Assembly (NCBI GenBank): GCA_964649725.1
Contig: CAZYTM010000007.1
Coordinates: 62,001-126,000, forward strand
Length of the DNA: 64,000 nt
From: CAZYTM01 sp964649725
Lineage (GTDB): Bacteria > Desulfobacterota > Desulfuromonadia > Geobacterales > Geobacteraceae
Direction of reading: 5' to 3'
Shown here: one piece after another, positions 34,296 through 42,668 of the stretch
How positions within the stretch are numbered: the first letter of the stretch is position 1
How the letters are laid out: each line of letters starts with the position of its first letter
The notes under the pieces: model-generated
What the model was told of the DNA's origin: nothing
Database searches by the model: none
Seen by the model: the letters and a program-made list of their open reading frames with translations, nothing else
Position numbers and translations under genes: made by a program

Positions 34296-35516
34296 ATGCT
34301 TCAGCTACTGGAACAGCTCAAGCGGTTCTTTCCGCAAGAGTGCCACGACAGGCTTTACCTGGTCGGAGGTGCGGTGCGTGACTGCATCCAGAGAAAGGAG
34401 AGTCATGATGTCGATCTGGCTGGTATGCTGTCGATTCATGAACTTAATGCTCTCGGTTTTCGCCTAGTTGAGCCGAAGAGTGCGGCCTCCATCTGGTTCA
34501 GAACACATCCGATTTTCGGCAAGCTTGAACTGACGATTCTTGACGAGGCAGGCGGTATTGCAGAGGATCTGCAACGGCGCGATTTCACCATAAATGCCAT
34601 GGCGATCTCCATGGATGGGGAGATCATCGATCCGCTTGGAGGCAGGAGTGACCTGGAGGCCCGCCAGCTGCGAACCTGCCGTGCCACTGCATTTCTGGAC
34701 GACCCTGTGCGGATTTTCAGGGCCTTTCGATTCGAGGCCGAGGGGTGGCGTATGGCCCCTGAAACCGAAAGCCTCATCACGGAACGAGACTGGTCTGAAC
34801 TCCTGTCCGGGGTTCCTCAGGAGCGGTTCACTCTGGAAATGATGAAGGCACTTGAAAAGTCCGAACCGGCCCGCTTCTTTGCCAGGATGCTGAATTTCGC
34901 AGTTGGCGAGGATTTCCTTTCAGAGCTCTTCCGGATGGGAGCGGTGCCTGCGGGGCCACCGCAGCACCATCCGGAGGGTGACCTGCTGACCCATTCGTTT
35001 CAGGTGATGGAGCGCGTGTCACTGCTGACGAGAGACCCGGTTGCCCGTTTCTGTGCCATGTTTCATGACCTAGGGAAGCTGGGGACCGACCCGTCGGCCT
35101 ATCCGGGTCACCATGGGCATGAAGAGGCAGGGAGCGTCATGGCGCAGATGTTCTGCGACCGCCTGCGGCTGGCGGCAAGCATACGCCGGGCGCTTACATG
35201 GACCTGTCGCCTTCACGGCAAGGCAAACCGTTGGAGAGAGTTGAGGGATGCCACACGTATCGTCATGGCGGAGCAGGCAGTGAAGGCAGGAATAGCGGAG
35301 TTTCTTCCTTTGATATCGTCGGCGGACAAGCCTGAAGGTGCAGGGATGCCTGGATGGGAGGATGCCGTCAGGATTATTGGCATGTCGGCGACAGAGTTGG
35401 GTATTGATCCGATGCTCCTTGACCCTCTGGAACCGAGTAAACGGTCGGCGCTTGTAATGCAGTGGCGCATAGGGCGGCTTCGTAGGGATCTGTCTGCTGC
35501 TGTTACAAAGGGGTGA
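34296..35516 (+). CDS. CCA-transferase-like nucleotidyltransferase with HD domain
   Basis: From ATG 34296 the protein has 406 residues. The class II nucleotidyltransferase head contains LVGGAVRDCI (22-31) and Asp38/Asp40 in HDVDLAG. RRDFTINAMAI and DDPVRIFRAFRFEAEGW follow, as in bacterial tRNA CCA-adding enzymes and poly(A) polymerases. A C-terminal HD domain is seen in THSFQVMERV and MFHDLGKLGTD. It likely adds all or part of CCA to tRNA 3' ends. The first metal loop is shorter than usual. It is followed directly by truA, another tRNA gene. Confidence 0.75.
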   Translation: MLQLLEQLKRFFPQECHDRLYLVGGAVRDCIQRKESHDVDLAGMLSIHELNALGFRLVEPKSAASIWFRTHPIFGKLELTILDEAGGIAEDLQRRDFTINAMAISMDGEIIDPLGGRSDLEARQLRTCRATAFLDDPVRIFRAFRFEAEGWRMAPETESLITERDWSELLSGVPQERFTLEMMKALEKSEPARFFARMLNFAVGEDFLSELFRMGAVPAGPPQHHPEGDLLTHSFQVMERVSLLTRDPVARFCAMFHDLGKLGTDPSAYPGHHGHEEAGSVMAQMFCDRLRLAASIRRALTWTCRLHGKANRWRELRDATRIVMAEQAVKAGIAEFLPLISSADKPEGAGMPGWEDAVRIIGMSATELGIDPMLLDPLEPSKRSALVMQWRIGRLRRDLSAAVTKG

Positions 35517-35521
35517 GGCAG

Positions 35522-36292
35522 ATGCGGACGATACTGCTGATAGTAGAGTACGACGGTACCAACTATGTCGGCTGGCAGATTCAGCCAAACGGACTTTCGA
35601 TTCAGCAAGTCATCGAAGAGGCCTTGGCCAGTCTTATCGGGGAGTCGGTGCGAATCTTCTCTTCGGGAAGGACCGATGCCGGTGTCCATGCCAAGGGGAT
35701 GCCTGCCTGCTTCCAGACAACGAGTCGAATCCCTGTCAGGGCTTTCAGTGCAGGTCTGAATTCGTTTCTTCCGCCCGACATCTCTATTCGCGAAGCATGG
35801 GAGGTGCCGGAAAACTTCCACCCCCGTCGCGAGGCGACCGCCAAACACTATTGCTACACATTGCAGGTAGGTGTGAGTCGTTCTCCTCTCCGACGGTTGT
35901 ATGCGTGGCATCTGCGCGGTCCTCTTGATATTGTGGCCATGCGTGCGGCAGCTGCGCATCTTGTCGGGGAAAAGGATTTTGCTTCGTTTAGGGCCTCTGG
36001 CTGCGCAGCAAAGACAACTATTCGAACCATTTACCGGGTTGATATTGCCGAGGAAGACGAAGCGTTAAGGATCAATATCATTGGTACAGGCTTTCTCCGG
36101 AACATGGTAAGAATTATCGCAGGCACACTTGTAGAGGTAGGGCGAGGCCGCCGGAAGCCTGATACTGTTCTGGATCTGCTGGAAAGGCCCGATCGTTCTT
36201 CGGCAGGGGTTACTGCGCCGCCGCAGGGGCTCTGTCTGATGAAGGTCTTTTTCAATAACGAACCGGACTGCAGAAAAATTCTTGACAGATGA
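35522..36292 (+). CDS. truA: tRNA pseudouridine(38-40) synthase
   Basis: From ATG 35522 the protein has 256 residues; GTG 35513, overlapping the previous stop, is an alternative. It opens RTILLIVEYDGTNYVGWQ, the family start. The catalytic Asp is in SSGRTDAGVHAKGM near residue 53, and FLRNMVRIIAGTLVEVGRG is the conserved C-terminal block. The enzyme converts U38-U40 of the tRNA anticodon arm to pseudouridine. The rplM promoter lies over its last codons. Confidence 0.95.
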   Translation: MRTILLIVEYDGTNYVGWQIQPNGLSIQQVIEEALASLIGESVRIFSSGRTDAGVHAKGMPACFQTTSRIPVRAFSAGLNSFLPPDISIREAWEVPENFHPRREATAKHYCYTLQVGVSRSPLRRLYAWHLRGPLDIVAMRAAAAHLVGEKDFASFRASGCAAKTTIRTIYRVDIAEEDEALRINIIGTGFLRNMVRIIAGTLVEVGRGRRKPDTVLDLLERPDRSSAGVTAPPQGLCLMKVFFNNEPDCRKILDR

Positions 36293-36310
36293 AAGTAATT
36301 GTTCTAGTTT
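36282..36310 (+). promoter_or_regulatory. Sigma-70 promoter for rplM-rpsI
   Basis: TTGACA at 36282-36287 and TAGTTT at 36305-36310 are separated by 17 bases. The -35 box overlaps the last codons of truA. The leader to rplM would be about 37 bases. Confidence 0.6.
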
Positions 36311-36353
36311 AACAACTTTCTTGGAAGACTATAAGACGAGATGTGAGGGTTCG

Positions 36354-36782
36354 ATGAAGACGTACATAGCTAATGGTGATCAGGTTAACCGTGACTGGTA
36401 CCTGTTCGATGCAGACAATCAGGTGCTCGGAAGGATCGCTACTCAGATCGCCAACATCCTGCGTGGAAAGAACAAGCCTACTTTTACCCCCAGCGTAGAT
36501 ACCGGTGATTTTGTGGTGGTGGTCAATGCAGAGAAGATCATGCTTACCGGCGCCAAGTTTAACGATAAGATTTACTACAGCCACTCCGGATTCCCCGGCG
36601 GGATCAAGTCGATCAGCGCCGGCAAACTGCTCGAGAAGAAGCCGGAAGATTTGATTCGCAAGGCTGTAAAGGGGATGCTTCCCAAGAACAAACTGTCCCG
36701 TCATATGCTGAGCAAGCTAAAGATATATGCAGGGACGGAGCACCCACACAAGGCCCAGCAGCCTAAAACCGTTCAACTCTGA
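36354..36782 (+). CDS. rplM: 50S ribosomal protein L13
   Basis: From ATG 36354, after GTGAGGG, the protein has 142 residues, the normal L13 length. It begins MKTYIANGDQVNRDWYLFDA; DNQVLGRIATQIANILRGK and VKGMLPKNKLSRHMLSKLKI are conserved. An upstream in-frame extension from 36282 would pass through the promoter and is not coding. L13 is an early assembly protein of the large subunit. rpsI follows after 24 bases, the conserved pair. Confidence 0.97.
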   Translation: MKTYIANGDQVNRDWYLFDADNQVLGRIATQIANILRGKNKPTFTPSVDTGDFVVVVNAEKIMLTGAKFNDKIYYSHSGFPGGIKSISAGKLLEKKPEDLIRKAVKGMLPKNKLSRHMLSKLKIYAGTEHPHKAQQPKTVQL

Positions 36783-36806
36783 TAATTCAGTTCAGGAGAT
36801 ACCACG

Positions 36807-37202
36807 ATGATGGCAGCAAAGAGTTTTTATGGAACAGGTAAGAGGAAGTCTTCGATAGCAAGGGTCTGGCTCAAGCCGGGAACCGGTACAATTACGGTCA
36901 ACAGCAAGACGCTTGACGCATACTTCGGTCGTGAGACATCCAAGATGATCGTCCGCCAACCGCTCGAACTGGTAGAGAAGGTGGGTATCTTCGATATCAA
37001 TGTTACGGTCTCCGGCGGCGGTGACTCCGGTCAGGCGGGTGCCATTAAGCATGGCATCACCAAGGCGCTGCTGCTTGTAGATGCAGAGCTCAGGGGAACC
37101 CTGAAGAAGGCTGGTTTCATTACCCGTGATGCGAGGGTTAAGGAGCGGAAGAAATACGGCAAGAAGGCTGCACGCGCCAGCTTCCAGTTCTCCAAGCGTT
37201 AA
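36807..37202 (+). CDS. rpsI: 30S ribosomal protein S9
   Basis: The protein has 131 residues. It shows FYGTGKRKSSIARVWLKPG near the start and GGGDSGQAGAIKHGITKALL in the middle. The C-terminal tail ends ...FQFSKR, the conserved tail that reaches the P-site tRNA. Two adjacent ATG codons (36807, 36810) are possible starts. A strong terminator follows. Confidence 0.97.
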   Translation: MMAAKSFYGTGKRKSSIARVWLKPGTGTITVNSKTLDAYFGRETSKMIVRQPLELVEKVGIFDINVTVSGGGDSGQAGAIKHGITKALLLVDAELRGTLKKAGFITRDARVKERKKYGKKAARASFQFSKR

Positions 37203-37224
37203 TCTCCGCTTGCAGGAATCGTTC

Positions 37225-37257
37225 AAGGGGGTATCCGCAAGGGTATCCCCTTTTTTT
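37225..37257 (+). terminator. Rho-independent terminator after rpsI
   Basis: A 12-pair stem (37225-37236 with 37241-37252, two G-T pairs) has a GCAA tetraloop and runs into seven T residues. It ends the rplM-rpsI unit. Confidence 0.85.
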
Positions 37258-37298
37258 GTTATTCCTATTCCATCGGAATAAGCCAGAAAGGAGTGCTC

Positions 37299-38339
37299 AT
37301 GTTGAACGTCGCAGTAGTTGGAGCCAGTGGGTACACAGGCGTTGAGCTCCTCAGGATCCTGCATTGTCACCCTGAGGTGTCGGTAAAATGTGTGACATCG
37401 GAGCAGAGTGCGGGTAAGCGGATATCAGAACTCTTCCCCTCTCTGCGGGGACGTTGCGACCTCTTGCTGGAGAATCTGGAACCGGTGAGGATTGCCGAGC
37501 AGGCAGACCTGATCTTTACTGCCCTCCCCCATAAGGCGGCGATGGAGGTGGTGCCGACCTTTCTGAAACTCAAGAAAAGGGTAATCGACCTTTCTGCCGA
37601 CTACAGGCTCCATAGTGCAGCTGAGTACGGCAGATGGTACGAGCCTCACATTAATCCGGAGCTTCTTGGCAAGGCCGTTTATGGAGTGCCGGAACTGAGA
37701 CGTGCCATGATTGCAAAGGCCAAGCTTGTAGCTAACCCCGGCTGCTATCCGACCTCCATCATCTTGGGGCTTGCACCGCTTCTTACGAAGAATCTTATCG
37801 ATCCGACAACCATCATAGCCGATGCCAAGTCAGGAGTAAGCGGGGCAGGTCGGAGTGCCAAGGTTGACAGCCTCTACTGTGAGGTCAATGATGGGTTCAG
37901 GGCATATGGAGTCGGTGGGGTGCATCGCCATATCCCTGAGATTGAACAGGAGCTTTCGGAGTTGGCTGGCCAACCGGTTGTCATATCATTTACCCCGCAT
38001 CTGGTGCCGATGGACCGCGGGATACTCTCTACCATTTATGCAACATTGGGGAAGCAGATGACAACCGAGAAGTTAGTCAATCTCTACTCTGATTTCTACC
38101 AGGGTGAGGGGTTCGTGAGAGTTTTGCCGGTCGGGGAGTTTCCATCCACTGCATATGTTCGGGGGAGCAACTTCTGCGATATCGGGATTGCGGTGGATCA
38201 GCGGACAGGCCGGGTAGTCGTGGTTTCAGCCATCGACAACCTGGTTAAGGGGGCATCCGGACAGGCAGTGCAGAACATGAACATCGTATGCGGGCTCCCC
38301 GAAAACCTCGGGCTGGAAGGATTGGCATTATTTCCTTGA
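37299..38339 (+). CDS. argC: N-acetyl-gamma-glutamyl-phosphate reductase
   Basis: From ATG 37299, five bases after AAAGGAG, the protein has 346 residues. It reduces N-acetylglutamyl phosphate to the semialdehyde in arginine synthesis. VVGASGYTGVELLRIL binds NADP, and the catalytic Cys stands in VANPGCYPTS near residue 150. VGGVHRHIPEIEQEL is the substrate block. No promoter is obvious in the 41 bases after the rpsI terminator, so it may depend on read-through. A short dyad (37259-37265 with 37275-37281) precedes its ribosome site. Confidence 0.95.
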   Translation: MLNVAVVGASGYTGVELLRILHCHPEVSVKCVTSEQSAGKRISELFPSLRGRCDLLLENLEPVRIAEQADLIFTALPHKAAMEVVPTFLKLKKRVIDLSADYRLHSAAEYGRWYEPHINPELLGKAVYGVPELRRAMIAKAKLVANPGCYPTSIILGLAPLLTKNLIDPTTIIADAKSGVSGAGRSAKVDSLYCEVNDGFRAYGVGGVHRHIPEIEQELSELAGQPVVISFTPHLVPMDRGILSTIYATLGKQMTTEKLVNLYSDFYQGEGFVRVLPVGEFPSTAYVRGSNFCDIGIAVDQRTGRVVVVSAIDNLVKGASGQAVQNMNIVCGLPENLGLEGLALFP

Positions 38340-40231
38340 GCAACTTTCTCCCCACAACACTCGCGGAAGCAAGAGAGCGTGGATGGGATGAACTCGATGT
38401 CGTATTCGTAACCGGCGATGCCTATATCGATCACCCTTCCTTTGGTGTACCGCTCCTGGCACGCTGGCTTGAATCGCACGGCTTCCGGGTCGGGATACTG
38501 GCACAGCCAGACTGGCGTAGGCCTGAAGCATTCGACGAACTTGGCAGGCCACGGCTGTTTTTTGCCGTGACGGCCGGAGCGATGGACTCCATGGTCGCTC
38601 ACTACACCCCGGAGAAACGGCTTCGTCGCGACGATGCATATACGCCCGGTAACCGGCACGGCGCGCGTCCCAACCGCGCAACCATCGTTTATACATCATG
38701 CTGCAAGGCTGTATACAGGGACGTGCCGGTAGTGATCGGAGGTATTGAGGCCTCTCTCAGGCGTTTTGCCCACTATGACTATTGGGACGACAGGGTGAGG
38801 CGCTCGCTTCTCGTTGACAGCAAGGCCGATCTGCTGATCTATGGCATGGCCGAGCGTCCTATCCTGGAGTTGGCGAATCGGCTGAGGCAAGGGGAGGCGT
38901 TCCATGAACTTCGCGACGTTCGCGGTACGGCGTATATGGGGAAAGAGTTGCAGTCGGACCATTCCCTTTCGGCATCTGCTGGTGCGTCTCCTCAGATAGA
39001 GTGGTTTGAACTCAGAAAGCTTCCTTCTTATGAAGAGGTCAGCGCAGACAGAAAGAGTTATGCGGATGCTTTTCGTCTGATCTCTTTGTCGCAGAATCCA
39101 TTGCAGCCAGTCAAGACTGTCCAACGCCATGGAGATAGGATTCTGGTCTGCAATCCGCCGGCTCTTCCGTTTGCTCAGGCCCAACTTGATGCGGTCTATG
39201 CCCTCCCCTTTACCCGCCTTGCACACCCTACATATCTAGAACCAATCCCCGCATGGGAACAGATCAAGACATCGGTAACCACACATCGTGGCTGCTATGG
39301 AGGTTGTGCTTTCTGCGCCATAACCAATCATCAGGGAAAGACGATCCAGTCTCGCAGTCTGGGATCGATTCTCTCTGAGGCGGAGAGGTTGGCAGAGGCT
39401 CCCTGGTTCAAAGGGAGTATCAGCGACCTGGGAGGGCCGACTGCCAATATGTATGGCACCAGTTGCACTGCTCCGTCGAAGGGGGGAAGCTGTCAGCGGC
39501 CCAGCTGTCTCTATCCTGCTGTATGCATCCATTTGGCAGTGGATGACCGGATGGCTGCGGAGATGTTGCGGGGAGTGCGAAGGGTGCGAAATGTTCGGCA
39601 TGTAGCTGTCTCTTCAGGGATTCGTTACGACCTTCTGACAAGACAGCCGCAATATTTTAAGGAATTGCTTGCACATCATGTGGGAGGATTGCTCAAGGTT
39701 GCTCCAGAGCACTGCACAGAGCGGGTTCTGGGGATTATGCGAAAGCCGGCGATAGGGATCTTTACGGAGTTTTTAGATCGTTTTCGTGAGTCAAGTCGTT
39801 CTGTAGGCAAGCGTCAGGGGGTCGTCCCCTATCTTATGTCGGGACATCCGGGAACTACAATTGCCGATATGCTCGATTTGGCTCTTTTCCTCAGGCACCA
39901 TCGGCTGAAGGTTGAGCAGGTTCAGGAGTTTACCCCCACGCCGGGGAGCTTGTCCACATGCATCTATCATACAGGTATCGATCCATTCACTGGCAAGGAG
40001 ATATATGTAGCACGTGGCGATCGTGAAAAACGGCAACAGAAGGCGCTATTGCTTGCTCATCAGCCAATGGCGCGTCAGCTGGTGAGGGAGGCGCTTCGTG
40101 CCTGTGGGAGGCAAGATGCGGCAAATATCCTTATCGGGGAGCCGAGTGGTGAGTTCTTAAAACAGAAGTCATTGAAGACTGTGCACAAGCTGGGCAATAA
40201 AAGTAACAGGCCCAATAGAAAAAAATCTTGA
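38336..40231 (+). CDS. YgiQ-family radical SAM protein
   Basis: From TTG 38336, overlapping the argC stop, the protein has 631 residues; no clear ribosome site is seen, so the start is tentative. The N-terminus reads SNFLPTTLAEARERGWDELD and FVTGDAYIDHPSFGVPLLAR, characteristic of YgiQ (UPF0313). The radical SAM motif is RGCYGGCAFC (Cys-x3-Cys-x2-Cys). A second Cys-rich stretch, SCTAPSKGGSCQRPSC, follows. KVAPEHCTERVLGIMRKP and QEFTPTPGS are also family motifs. The function of YgiQ proteins is not known. The first tRNA promoter overlaps its last codons. Confidence 0.85.
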   Translation: MSNFLPTTLAEARERGWDELDVVFVTGDAYIDHPSFGVPLLARWLESHGFRVGILAQPDWRRPEAFDELGRPRLFFAVTAGAMDSMVAHYTPEKRLRRDDAYTPGNRHGARPNRATIVYTSCCKAVYRDVPVVIGGIEASLRRFAHYDYWDDRVRRSLLVDSKADLLIYGMAERPILELANRLRQGEAFHELRDVRGTAYMGKELQSDHSLSASAGASPQIEWFELRKLPSYEEVSADRKSYADAFRLISLSQNPLQPVKTVQRHGDRILVCNPPALPFAQAQLDAVYALPFTRLAHPTYLEPIPAWEQIKTSVTTHRGCYGGCAFCAITNHQGKTIQSRSLGSILSEAERLAEAPWFKGSISDLGGPTANMYGTSCTAPSKGGSCQRPSCLYPAVCIHLAVDDRMAAEMLRGVRRVRNVRHVAVSSGIRYDLLTRQPQYFKELLAHHVGGLLKVAPEHCTERVLGIMRKPAIGIFTEFLDRFRESSRSVGKRQGVVPYLMSGHPGTTIADMLDLALFLRHHRLKVEQVQEFTPTPGSLSTCIYHTGIDPFTGKEIYVARGDREKRQQKALLLAHQPMARQLVREALRACGRQDAANILIGEPSGEFLKQKSLKTVHKLGNKSNRPNRKKS

Positions 40232-40257
40232 CAAGTTCTGGACCTATCGACTATAAA
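40228..40257 (+). promoter_or_regulatory. Upstream promoter of the tRNA-tuf cluster
   Basis: TTGACA at 40228-40233 and TATAAA at 40252-40257 are 18 bases apart; the -35 box overlaps the stop codon of the YgiQ-family gene. It would start about 62 bases before tRNA-Thr. Confidence 0.6.
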
Positions 40258-40286
40258 ACATACTTCTGTGTGCCAGGTTAAAGTGA

Positions 40287-40315
40287 TTGACTTGGTTTGT
40301 TAAGTGGTGTATAAA
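40287..40315 (+). promoter_or_regulatory. Proximal promoter of tRNA-Thr(UGU)
   Basis: TTGACT at 40287-40292 and TATAAA at 40310-40315 are 17 bases apart. The predicted start is about five bases before the mature tRNA 5' end. Confidence 0.6.
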
Positions 40316-40326
40316 ATTTTTTTTGC

Positions 40327-40402
40327 GCTGGCGTAGCTCAATTGGCAGAGCAGCTGACTTGTAATCAGCAGGTTGCGGGTTCGAGTCCCATCGCCAGCTC
40401 CA
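40327..40402 (+). tRNA. tRNA-Thr (anticodon UGU)
   Basis: A complete cloverleaf folds from 76 bases: acceptor GCTGGCG with CGCCAGC, anticodon loop CTTGTAA giving UGU, T-arm CGGGTTCGAGTCCC, and TCCA at the 3' end with CCA encoded. It is the first of four tRNAs before tuf. Confidence 0.97.
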
Positions 40403-40437
40403 GTTAGCATAACGGCAGTGCATGGCTTTTCTCCTCT

Positions 40438-40523
40438 GGAGGGATTCCCGAGTGGCCAAAGGGAACAGACTGTAAATCTGTCGTCGGACGACTTCGGAGG
40501 TTCGAATCCTCCTCCCTCCACCA
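40438..40523 (+). tRNA. tRNA-Tyr (anticodon GUA)
   Basis: The 86-base class II tRNA has acceptor GGAGGGA with TCCCTCC, anticodon loop CTGTAAA (GUA), a long variable arm and an encoded CCA end. Confidence 0.97.
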
Positions 40524-40598
40524 TACTGAACTGCAGAAGGTTTCAGGCATGGTTCGCCTCCAGGAGACTCTGAGTCGATGGTACTGGGAGCGGGACAA

Positions 40599-40628
40599 TT
40601 GACTGACCTTCACCAAACTTCATAGAAT
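40599..40628 (+). promoter_or_regulatory. Internal promoter of tRNA-Gly
   Basis: TTGACT at 40599-40604 and TAGAAT at 40623-40628 are 18 bases apart, and tRNA-Gly begins nine bases later. It would support tRNA-Gly, tRNA-Thr and tuf independently. Confidence 0.5.
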
Positions 40629-40636
40629 GGTTATTG

Positions 40637-40713
40637 GCGGGAGTAGCTCAGTTGGCTAGAGCATCAGCCTTCCAAGCTGAGGGTCGCGGGTTCGAGTCCC
40701 GTTTCCCGCTCCA
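40637..40713 (+). tRNA. tRNA-Gly (anticodon UCC)
   Basis: The 77-base cloverleaf has acceptor GCGGGAG pairing TTCCCGC with one G-T pair, anticodon loop CTTCCAA (UCC) and an encoded CCA end. Confidence 0.97.
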
Positions 40714-40724
40714 ATTTACCAGCT

Positions 40725-40800
<76 letters not shown>

Positions 40801-40870
40801 CTAATGTTATTAATATTAACCGAGAGCAACTAATCTCAGTAAATTATGGTCAATTCTGGAGGAACTCCTA

Positions 40871-42061
40871 ATGGCAAAGGCGAAATTCGAGCGGAAGAAA
40901 CCCCATGTCAACGTAGGGACGATAGGTCACGTAGACCACGGCAAGACGACACTGACGGCGGCGATAACGAAGGTACTGGCAGGCAAGGGGCAGGCTGAGT
41001 ACAAGTCGTTCGATCAGATCGACAATGCACCTGAAGAGCGGGAGCGTGGTATCACGATAGCTACAGCACATGTCGAGTACGAGACAGATAAGCGTCATTA
41101 TGCACACGTTGACTGTCCTGGTCATGCCGACTACGTGAAGAACATGATCACCGGAGCGGCCCAGATGGACGGCGCTATTCTGGTAGTTTCAGCAGCTGAC
41201 GGGCCGATGCCGCAGACCCGCGAGCACATTCTGCTTGCGCGTCAGGTAGGCGTACCTTACATAGTGGTGTTCCTGAACAAGGCAGACATGGTAGATGATG
41301 CCGAGCTGCTGGAGTTGGTAGAACTGGAGATTCGCGAACTGCTCTCATCCTATGACTTCCCTGGGGACGATATCCCGATTATCAAGGGTAGCGCTCTGAA
41401 AGGGCTGGAAGGTGACAAGGGCGAACTGGGTGAGCAGGCGATTCTGGCGCTGATGGATGCAGTAGACAGCTACATACCGGAGCCGGAGCGTGCCATTGAC
41501 AAGCCGTTTTTGATGCCGGTAGAGGACGTTTTCTCAATTTCCGGTCGAGGTACTGTTGCCACCGGCCGTGTGGAGCGTGGTATCGTCAAGGTTGGCGAAG
41601 AGGTGGAGATTGTCGGGATCAAGGCGACAGCGAAGACGACTGTGACCGGGGTAGAGATGTTCCGGAAGCTTCTGGACGAAGGTCGCGCAGGCGACAATAT
41701 TGGCGCACTGCTGCGTGGTGTGAAGCGTGAAGAGATCGAGCGTGGTCAGGTACTGGCCAAGCCTGGCAGCATAACGCCGCACACGAAGTTCAAGGCTGAG
41801 GCATATGTACTGACCAAGGAAGAGGGGGGACGGCACACACCTTTCTTCAATGGATATCGGCCGCAGTTTTATTTCCGAACAACGGATGTAACCGGGGTAG
41901 TCGATCTGCCAGCCGGGACAGAGATGGTAATGCCTGGAGATAACGTGGCAGTGCAGGTAAATCTTATCACACCGATAGCAATGGACGAAGGGCTTCGATT
42001 CGCGATACGCGAGGGTGGCCGTACGGTTGGCGCCGGGGTGGTAGCCTCCATAATTGAGTAA
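40871..42061 (+). CDS. tuf: Elongation factor Tu, copy 1
   Basis: The protein has 396 residues. It carries aminoacyl-tRNA to the ribosome with GTP. GHVDHGKTT (P-loop), DCPGHADYVKNM (G3) and NKADMVDD (G4) are intact. AGGAG precedes ATG 40871. It is translated to the same protein as the copy at 57225, and the two DNA stretches look identical from 13 bases before the start to 60 bases past the stop. Confidence 0.98.
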   Translation: MAKAKFERKKPHVNVGTIGHVDHGKTTLTAAITKVLAGKGQAEYKSFDQIDNAPEERERGITIATAHVEYETDKRHYAHVDCPGHADYVKNMITGAAQMDGAILVVSAADGPMPQTREHILLARQVGVPYIVVFLNKADMVDDAELLELVELEIRELLSSYDFPGDDIPIIKGSALKGLEGDKGELGEQAILALMDAVDSYIPEPERAIDKPFLMPVEDVFSISGRGTVATGRVERGIVKVGEEVEIVGIKATAKTTVTGVEMFRKLLDEGRAGDNIGALLRGVKREEIERGQVLAKPGSITPHTKFKAEAYVLTKEEGGRHTPFFNGYRPQFYFRTTDVTGVVDLPAGTEMVMPGDNVAVQVNLITPIAMDEGLRFAIREGGRTVGAGVVASIIE

Positions 42062-42157
42062 GACCGTTAGGGGCAGCAGCGCAGGTACTGGCTGGACCAG
42101 ATATCGACGCAGTTGAAACTTGAGAAACGAAATTTGCTTTTGTAAAAGGATTGAGCG

Positions 42158-42307
42158 ATGAGAGATATAATCACCCTTGCCTGCACTGAGTGCAAGCAGC
42201 GTAATTACACGACTACCAAAAACAAGAAGAATACACCGCAAAAGCTGGAGTTCAAAAAATACTGCCGCTTCTGCCGGACTCACACGCCGCACAAGGAAAC
42301 CAAGTAA
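42158..42307 (+). CDS. rpmG: 50S ribosomal protein L33
   Basis: This 49-residue gene begins at ATG 42158 and reads MRDIITLACTECKQRNYTTT at the start. Two CxxC pairs (Cys9/Cys12 and Cys36/Cys39) form a zinc ribbon, and the C-terminus ends HKETK, as in zinc-binding L33. It sits between tuf and tRNA-Trp, a usual place beside secE. Confidence 0.95.
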   Translation: MRDIITLACTECKQRNYTTTKNKKNTPQKLEFKKYCRFCRTHTPHKETK

Positions 42308-42318
42308 ATTGACCAGGC

Positions 42319-42340
42319 GAGCTGTCTTCATAGGCAGCTC
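42319..42340 (+). other. Hairpin between rpmG and tRNA-Trp
   Basis: GAGCTGTC at 42319-42326 pairs with GGCAGCTC at 42333-42340 (one G-T pair) across six bases. No T run follows, so it may guide RNA processing ahead of the tRNA rather than terminate. Confidence 0.45.
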
Positions 42341-42349
42341 TTGGCATGC

Positions 42350-42426
42350 AGGCCAGTAGCTCTAACGGCTAGAGCACCGGTCTCCAAAACCGGGTGTTGG
42401 GGGTTCGAATCCCTCCTGGCCTGCCA
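42350..42426 (+). tRNA. tRNA-Trp (anticodon CCA)
   Basis: The 77-base cloverleaf has acceptor AGGCCAG with CTGGCCT, anticodon loop CTCCAAA (CCA) and GCCA at the 3' end. It separates rpmG from secE. Confidence 0.97.
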
Positions 42427-42472
42427 CTTAAAGCTGTTAAAGGCAATCTGCAGTCTGAATGAGGTGCAATCA

Positions 42473-42658
42473 GTGCTGGCAAAAACCAAGGAATTTCTGG
42501 ATGAAGTTAAGATAGAGTTGGGTAAGGTAACCTGGCCGACTCGCAGGGAAACTATGGCAACTGCATGGGTGGTAGTAGTGATAGTGTTGTTAATTTCACT
42601 CTATCTTGGCGCGTGTGATGTGGTTCTGGCCAAGCTGATGCGGTTCGTGCTGCGTTAG
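42473..42658 (+). CDS. secE: Preprotein translocase subunit SecE
   Basis: From GTG 42473, after GAGG at 42461-42464, the protein has 61 residues. It has an amphipathic N-terminal helix (KEFLDEVKIELGKVTWPTRR) with the SecE hallmark KVTWPTR, then one membrane helix (about 30-55). It is the short single-helix form. SecE clamps the SecY channel. nusG follows after ten bases, the conserved pair. Confidence 0.93.
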   Translation: MLAKTKEFLDEVKIELGKVTWPTRRETMATAWVVVVIVLLISLYLGACDVVLAKLMRFVLR

Positions 42659-42668
42659 AAGGATAAAT

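Noticed and set aside
36282..36353. 24-codon N-terminal extension of rplM
   Set aside because: It passes over the promoter -35 and -10 boxes, and L13 proteins start at MKTY. The ribosome site favours ATG 36354.
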